Shown: positions 58,131 to 64,000 of the stretch, piece by piece
Layout of the letters: each line of letters starts with the position of its first letter
Numbering within the stretch: the first letter of the stretch is position 1
Source: Eudorina sp. 2006-703-Eu-15
Taxonomy: Eukaryota; Chlorophyta; Chlorophyceae; Chlamydomonadales; Volvocaceae
Length of the DNA: 64,000 nt
Direction of reading: 5' to 3'
NCBI GenBank assembly: GCA_003117195.1
Contig: BDSI01000031.1
Coordinates: 967,501 to 1,031,500, forward strand
The notes under the pieces: model-generated
Told to the model about the DNA's origin: nothing
Seen by the model: only the letters and a program-made list of their open reading frames with translations
Database searches by the model: none
Translations under genes and position numbers: made by a program

Positions 58131-58155
58131 CATGTCATGTCATGTCATGTCATGT
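58131..58155. repeat. (CATGT)n microsatellite
   Basis: Five perfect CATGT units, about 600 bp beyond the lyase stop. Confidence 0.95.
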
Positions 58156-58489
58156 CCTGTATGTCGTACTACGCACAGCGTTAATCGCGGCTCCCCCCCT
58201 CCCTCGACCTCCCACGACCTCCCCTTCCCCCGGCCTCCGCGAGTCTCCCGCCACTCCCTGCTCTTCGTACTCGGTGTGTCTATCAAAATCAAGACAGCAC
58301 TGACCGCCCTTGCCCCTCCCCCCGGCCCCGATCTCTTCATAAGTCCTCATCCCGCTCCCAAACCCCTCTGCCTCTACCAAGCTGCCCATCACGACCAGCC
58401 TCGCCCCATTGCCCCTCTCGACGCATGTCCGTTCCCCCCCGCCCTGTCTATTTATTCATTCCTCCCTCCCAACTCGACTACGATAGGTG

Positions 58490-58635
58490 AGGGTGTGTGT
58501 TTAGAATTGCAACCCGCCCGCCCGCCCGAGGGTGTGTGTGTGTAAAAGAAAAACAGGGTGTGTGTTTAGATAAGAGACTCGCCAGCCCCAAACCACGCAC
58601 CAATAGGGTTTGTGTGTGTGTGTGTGTGTCTCACG
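58490..58635 (+). repeat. TG-anchored composite repeat, copy D
   Basis: TTAGAATTGCAACCCGCC identical to copy A with one more CCCG unit, then TG, then TTTAGATAAGAGACTC followed by CCCCAAACCACGCACC, which parallels the CCCAAACCAACTACCACG end of a copy B module. A (TG)n tract closes it. Confidence 0.85.
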
Positions 58636-58762
58636 CCCCAATTTCCATCAGGTCATGTTCCCGGTACCACCGCGTCGCCACCCGCCACACCCCGCCCCGG
58701 CGACGTTGAACTACGGCGGCGGCGCCGCTGCCAGACGAGCCGTGACGGGTCATTGGCCGCTC

Positions 58763-59059
58763 TCAGTTGTGCTGCGCCTGCGCCTCCCGCAGCGAGGTGA
58801 CCGCGCCCTCCAGCGCCAGGGCCCAGTGCGTCCAGTGTGTACCGCCTTGGCAGTACACCACGTACGGCTCCCGTATGGGGCCGTCCGCCGACAGCTCCGC
58901 CGTCGAGCCGTCGATGAAGGTGCCGTCCGCGAAGATCACCTCATCGCCGTACCCCGCCGTAACCCCTGCATCGGTACGAAGGGCCATTACGTAAGCCGTT
59001 CGACCTGTGATGGCGTCCAAGGCCGCCCACCCGCCCCACAATACACACACACTCGCAGT

Positions 59060-59096
<37 letters not shown>

Positions 59097-62000
59097 AGCT
59101 CCCCCTCGCCCCGCCAGTCCCGCCGTACATCCCCACCCACCCACATCATCCCCCCCTGCAATCATACTCCCCACCGCGTACATCCGTACCTGGTTCCGGA
59201 GATATGTACGAGCCGATTGGGCAGGTGCGCTGTATCCCCCGGCAGAACGCCGTCATCCGGTCCCGTGACCGCAGCTGTACGGCAGTGATCATGGACCAGA
59301 CGTCGGGCACCCCGGGCGCGGGTATGACCGTGTAGCCGTCCCGGTGCAGCAGCTCCGCCACCAGCCGGCCCCCCTTGAGCGCCTCCCCCGTCGTCTGCGG
59401 CGCCAGGAACAGCCCCTGGAAGAAGATGCGCAGCGTGGAGCCGGGCACGCCGCCCGCGTCGATGCCGATGCCGGGGGCGTACAGGCGGGCCGCCACGCGG
59501 CCGATCAGGTCGGCGCGGCCCGCCACGTAGCCGCCGCCGGGCGCGATGGTGCCGCCTGCGGTGGGAGGTTGGGGTTGGAGGTTGGAGATGGGGATGGGGT
59601 GGGGTGGGGTTGTGTGAGAAGAAGGCAGACAAGAATGACAAAGGCGGAGGGTGGCGGGTGGCGTCTGTCCCCCCAGAACCTCTAGGCGATGTGAGGATGT
59701 CCACTGGGGGGTCGGGGGGCGGGTGGGGTCGGGGTGGGGTGGGGGGGGGGGTACCCCTAAGGGGGGGAGGAAGGGATTTGGAGGGGCGGACAGGCGGGGC
59801 GGGGTCTTCGAGGCGGGGCAGCTGCGCGTCGCAATGGGGCCGCAACGGGGCCGCGGAGAGGTCGAGGTGGAGTCCAGTCAGTGAACGCGGACTCCCCCTT
59901 CTACCACCGACTGCACAACTTCCCCGCACGGCCGCAGCTTCACCCCACCCCCCGGTGCCTTCTGATGTCAATCAAGGCAGCGAAAACCCTAGACAACCCC
60001 TTCCCTCCATGCATTTCCCCCCTCCCCCCCATCCCCCTTTCCCCCTCCCCCCAACGCCCCTGCCCCCCGCACCCGGGTTCTTGATGAGTGAGCCCATGGC
60101 CAGGTCCGCCCCCACGTCGCAGGGCTCTAGGGTGTCAGTGAACTCGCCGTAGCAGTTGTCCACCGTGACCACCACGGAGGGGTCCTGGGCCTTGATGATC
60201 TGGGGGGGAGGAGGGGGCGGGGAGGGGGGGGGAAAGGGTGGGGAGGGGGGGAAGGATAAGGAAGTTGGTAGTTGACATAATGACACGGCGCTGACTGCTC
60301 CCCGCCCCGCCCCCACACCCGCCCCCACACCCGCAACACCCCACCCCAACCTGCCCAGCCCCAACCCGCCCCGCCCCACCCCTCACCCCACCCCGTCCCC
60401 GCCCCACCCTACGCCCACCCGCCCCCACACCCGCCCCACCTGCACCGCTCGGCCGATCTCCTCAATGGACAGAGTGGGCCGCAGCGCGTATCCGCAGGAG
60501 CGCTGGATGTGGGCCACCCGAGTCTTGCCTGTTAAGGCCAGGGGTTGGGTGGGGGTGGGGGAAGGGGAGGCGGAGGGGAGGGCTGAAGACTCTGGCAAAA
60601 GTAGGTGAGGCCCCAAGGGGGAGGAGGAAGGGCCGCGAACCGGGAACGAAGCGAGGGCGAGCGGTGGCGGGCGGTGTTGAACGGCGAGCTGGTCAACCCC
60701 GATGGGAAGACTGCAACTGGCACTTTGTGTTGAGGGGAGGGTGAGAGGGCACAGGAAATTGGTAGACATAAGTATAGTGAAGAACAGAAAAGGGGGAGAA
60801 AGCGGAACAAGGGGGCCAGGAGGGCGAGGAGATCACCTCGGTGGGATGCGCTGACTACCTGGGAAGACACCGGTGCTATAGCGCCACTCCCCCCCCCTAA
60901 CCTCAGCTACAGTGGCTCCCTTTCTTCCCCCCAAACCCCAGCCACAGCGCCCCCCCCTTTAACCCCGCCTTCCCCCCCAACCCCCTGCCACCCCCATCCC
61001 CACCCGGCACGATAGCCGTCCGGAGCGCCTCCCAGTCGATCCGCCCCTCGGACGTCAGCGCCAACTCCCGGTAGCTGACCCCCCACTCCATCAGCGAGCC
61101 GTGGCCGGGGGTGCCCCGCGTGCCGATCACCTCCTCCATGGTGTCGTACGGGCTGAGGAAGGGGTTGTACGAGCACACGGGGCGGCGAGAGTGCGTGTGT
61201 GTATGGGAGGGCGCGGCAGAATGGGAGGGTGGGGGGTATAGGAGATTAGAAGAGATGTTCACACTGGCGGTGGGAGTTGGAGTGGGCATGTGCGGTTTAC
61301 GGTGCGGGTTACGGCCCTCCCACGTTCTCCGGAGCTCGGTGAGGGCAGCGGCCCCGCGGGGCTGCTACCCTCACACCTGCCTCCGGGCAGGGCCACCCGC
61401 CTCTGCAGGCAACCAGTTATACTCCCTCCCGCCTGCCCGTCCCAGCCCCACACAACCCTTTCCGGTTTGACAAAGCGAAACGACACCGCCCTTCGGCAGG
61501 CACATCGACACGGACACACCCCGGGGGCCCGGCGCCCCCCCCTCCCCCCAATCCTTTTCCCCCCCGAGGTAGGGCCAATGACGCGCGAATGAGAGGCAAA
61601 CCGCCCAGACCCGATGACCAGCTCTCCCAGGCGGTCTGGTGTACAGTACGACACTGCACGGTATGGTACGGCACGGCACTCACTGTCCCGCCACGGCCAG
61701 CATTTCGTCCCCCGGTCTCAGCACCGCGTACAGGGCGGAGGCGATGGCGTGGGTGCCGCTCACGAACTGCACCCGCATGAGGGCCGCCTCGGCGCCCATC
61801 ACCTGCGCCATCACCTGCGGGGTGGGGTGGGTGGGTGGGTGGGTGGGATGTGAGGAAGCGGTGCGGTATTGGGGCGGGGTGGGGTGGGTACCGTGTGGCG
61901 CATCGGTGGGCCGGTCCCAGCGCCGATGATGACTACACCCGAGAGAGCAAAGACCGGTTGGTGAACTGGGGTGGGGTGGTATGGGGTTGGCTCGGCGTGC

Positions 62001-63603
62001 GTGGGGTCGGGTAGTGTATAGAGAATAGACCCGCCCGACCCGTGGGGTCGGGTGGTGTATTGGCGGTGCGGCTTTGGGGCTGGGGTTAGGGCAGGGTGGG
62101 TTTGAGTTTGTAGATCTGGGGCTGAGGGGACTCGGGCGGTCACGAGGAAGTGGGCAGGCAGGCAGGCAGGCAGGCAAGAAGGAGGGGGTGAAGAGGAAGG
62201 AGCAACGGCCCCCGGGCCCCGGCACATCCAAGGGGAGGAGGGGGGTGTTGGCAGTTGGAGGCAGTGGACTACGGACGGGACCCGCCCCGCCCGCCCGGCC
62301 CCGGAGGACCCGCGATGGGGGGCACTCGGGACTGACTGGGGGCTCAGGATGTAAAGGACAACCCTCGCGCACCCTCCACACACCCGCATCTCCTCAGGCA
62401 ACCCATCCTCGCACACCCACGTCTCCCTCCCCTCGCATTCCCCCTCCCAAACCATTCTTCACAGCCCCCCCTCCCCCCGCCCCCCTTCCCCCCCCTCCCC
62501 CGCCCCCCCCCCCGCCCCCTCCCCCCTCGCCCCGCCCCCCTCACCGAGTCGAGCGCCTCCCTGCCCAGGTCGCCGTGGCCGTACCCCGTGGACCCCGCGA
62601 AGTGGTGGGGCCCGATGCGGTGGTCCCGGAACGCCTTCTGAACCTTCCGTACATTGGCGGCCACCAGCCGGTCGATTTCGGAGAACACGGGGGTCAGGTC
62701 CTGGGCGCAGTTCCAGATCTGAAGGGGGGGCAGGGGGGTCGGGTGGGAGCGGGGGGAGTGGGGGACTGGGTGTGGGGTACGGGTGTGGGGAAGAGGGAGG
62801 AGGGGGTTTGGGCAGAGGGTGGAGGCTTGGATGCGGAAGGAACTCGAGGCAGGTGGAGGGTCGGGCGGGGCGGGGCCGGCCGGGGCCTCGGGTGCTGGGA
62901 CGGAGGGGAGGGAGGCGGCTGGGTGAGCTGTACGGGGCCAACTGACCTGATGGGGCGTGTGTATGTGTGCCGCCGGGAGTTGGGGTCCCGGAGGCTCAGG
63001 CCGCCGGGAGTTGGCTCAGGAGATGTGTTTTCAGTGTGGAACCCGTGTGAGAGAGCGTGTGTGTGTGTGGGGGGGGGGATGGGCCGGTAATTTGGGTTTG
63101 CGTCCTGATGCGGTCTGACCACCATGTCCGGATGCGGCCTCCCGGCGCGTCTGACCACACCGGCTGGTCATGACGAGTATTTCATTCAGATCTTTGGATT
63201 CCGGGGGGTGGCAGAGCCGCCCGCGGATGCCATGGCCTGGCACAGTTGCAACGGTGGCCACGAGCTGGGGGCGTTGCACAACCACCACCTGCCCAGCCGG
63301 CCGCCCGCTGCAAAGAGGCCGTGTTCTAGCTCGCAGGTCATCCATCGCTTTTAAAGAGACGCGGTTGCGGCGGCAGCGCACCTGGTCAGCCACGGACAGC
63401 TCCTGCATCGGCTCGTCAACGACTGGTCCGTGCGTCGCTGGCGGCTCAGCGGTCGCCCATTTTGTTCGATTTGCAGAGCGACGCTCGCCGTTGACAATTG
63501 TGAGACTGCGCTGGCGAGTCACCGGTCTGGCAGCTAGAGGTGCGCCGGTGGCGCCGCTGTGCGCCCGGTTTGCGAGAGGACAACGAGGACAACGTGCAAG
63601 CAT
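58763..63603 (-). CDS. PLP-dependent aluminium-resistance / methionine-gamma-lyase-like protein (bacterial-type, probably organellar)
   Basis: Eight exons in one frame: 63382-63603, 62545-62718, 61684-61814, 61004-61152, 60440-60528, 60073-60199, 59190-59555, 58763-59004; 499 residues. It belongs to the fold-type I PLP family known from Firmicutes and cyanobacteria as aluminium resistance or cystathionine-lyase-like proteins; the real substrate is poorly known. Family blocks appear in order: HHFAGSTGYGHGDLGREAL, FVSGTHAIASALYAVLRPGD, PYDTMEEVIGTRG, VDNCYGEF (Asp269, expected to contact the pyridine nitrogen), SLIKNPGG (Lys295, the expected PLP lysine), FFQGLFLAPQTTGEALKG, CRGIQRTCPIGSY and FIDGSTAELSADGP. 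The first about 50 residues are rich in Arg, Ala and Ser and poor in acids, like a plastid or mitochondrial transit peptide. The start is the first ATG (63603). No key residue is missing. Confidence 0.93.
59065..59095. repeat. (CA)n microsatellite in the last intron of the lyase gene
   Basis: About 15 CA units, that is (TG)n in the sense of the gene, within the intron between exons 59190-59555 and 58763-59004. Confidence 0.95.
62018..62044 (+). repeat. TG-family module inside an intron of the lyase gene
   Basis: TATAGAGAATAGACCCGCCC followed by GACCC parallels the copy B module TTTAGATCAGAGACCCACCC-GACCC. It is antisense to the host gene. Confidence 0.5.
62154..62177. repeat. (GGCA)n microsatellite in a lyase intron
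   Basis: Five or six GGCA units within the intron between exons 62545-62718 and 61684-61814. Confidence 0.9.
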
Positions 63604-64000
63604 TTTCACACGTGATCACTAAGAATATGTCGATATGGAATTACACTTCACACAGCAGGGTGCCAACACCGACTGTTCATTTTCGCCGATTACAGTTTTG
63701 GCCGTACACAAATGTTGCCTGGTGATGGAATGCTATGCTGCATTGCAGAAAGCTTTCAAGTGATTACTCAGGTGTTCAAAACCAAATCAAATGTGAAGTT
63801 AAGACCATGTAGTTGTAAACACGTCTGTTGTGTTTGTTACTCATGCAACCTTGTGCTTAGCGAACTTGGGAACATCCCCGCGAGCTCTATTATTTATCAA
63901 CACAATGAGAACCGTCCAGACGTGAGTAGGACCTATGTTGCGGTCGGCTGTGGCACTCATTTTCGGGCTTGGCCTCCTCCAAGCCATCGAAGCAGGGAGG
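63604..64000. promoter_or_regulatory. Upstream region of the lyase gene
   Basis: Noncoding, visibly AT-richer than the gene, and expected to contain its promoter and 5' untranslated region. No TATA box or other named element could be assigned with confidence, and no second gene start is seen before the window ends. Confidence 0.4.

Larger units (their letters stand above)
56109..58762. other. Spacer upstream of the WNK gene and downstream of the lyase gene
   Basis: No gene is recognised in 2.65 kb. It contains the WNK promoter (minus strand, upstream of 56108), a TGTC run near 57554-57572, a short GGCTTA/CTTAGG array at about 57900-57918, a (CATGT)n run (58131-58155) and the TG composite copy D. 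Translations of the open frames are short and compositionally biased. Confidence 0.45.

Noticed and set aside
1..64000. Prokaryotic operon, CRISPR array, prophage or biosynthetic cluster
   Set aside because: Introns, plant/algal families and lack of operon spacing exclude a bacterial reading; direct repeats present are microsatellites or dispersed modules, not spacer-separated arrays.
1..64000. tRNA, rRNA or snRNA genes
   Set aside because: None recognised by eye; a tRNAscan/Infernal run would be decisive.

Overview
This window reads as nuclear DNA of a eukaryote, most likely a GC-rich green alga (chlorophyte, broadly Chlamydomonas-like). The evidence is intron-dense genes with GT(G/A)AG...CAG splice sites, very long Ala/Gly/Pro/Ser/Gln homopolymer insertions inside conserved domains, long (TG)n tracts, and plant/algal families (callose synthase, WNK kinase, algal TKL kinase, a plastid-type aluminium-resistance/methionine-gamma-lyase-like enzyme). 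The lineage call is inference. Eight protein genes could be modelled. For the seven complete ones every intron keeps the reading frame from ATG to stop; the eighth runs off the left edge.

Layout. 1-7538 (minus): the 5' part of a callose (1,3-beta-glucan) synthase, 16 exons, with the catalytic part lying beyond position 1. 7539-12781: a spacer with repeats. 12782-15502 (minus): a three-exon gene for a 766-residue protein with four tandem SpoVS-like (Alba-superfamily) domains, a bacterial-type fold that is surprising here. 15503-19554: an AT-richer spacer. 19555-26196 (minus): a 12-exon long coiled-coil protein with a disordered tail (1,409 aa). 27505-37806 (plus): a 2,148-residue TKL/Raf-like protein kinase whose catalytic domain is split by about 1,100 residues of low complexity and whose catalytic Asp sits on a 12-nt microexon. 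37807-42977: a repeat-rich spacer. 42978-47356 (plus): an AGFG/AGD14-type ArfGAP. 47647-53276 (plus): a FAM114-like protein. 54797-56108 (minus): a small WNK-family kinase with a degraded activation segment. 56109-58762: a spacer. 58763-63603 (minus): the PLP-dependent aluminium-resistance-type lyase with an N-terminal extension that could target a plastid or mitochondrion.

The genes do not form a pathway. Two neighbours (ArfGAP and FAM114-like) both point to membrane traffic, and two are kinases, but adjacency in a nuclear genome is weak evidence of joint function.

Beyond genes, the window holds several dispersed repeat families: a TG-anchored family of about 30-bp modules, an approximately 190-bp element present once in each orientation, a short motif recurring in sense orientation in seven introns of four genes, and introns in the right half whose 5' ends are G-run-rich and 3' ends C-run-rich. 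No tRNA, rRNA, CRISPR array or intact transposon was recognised.
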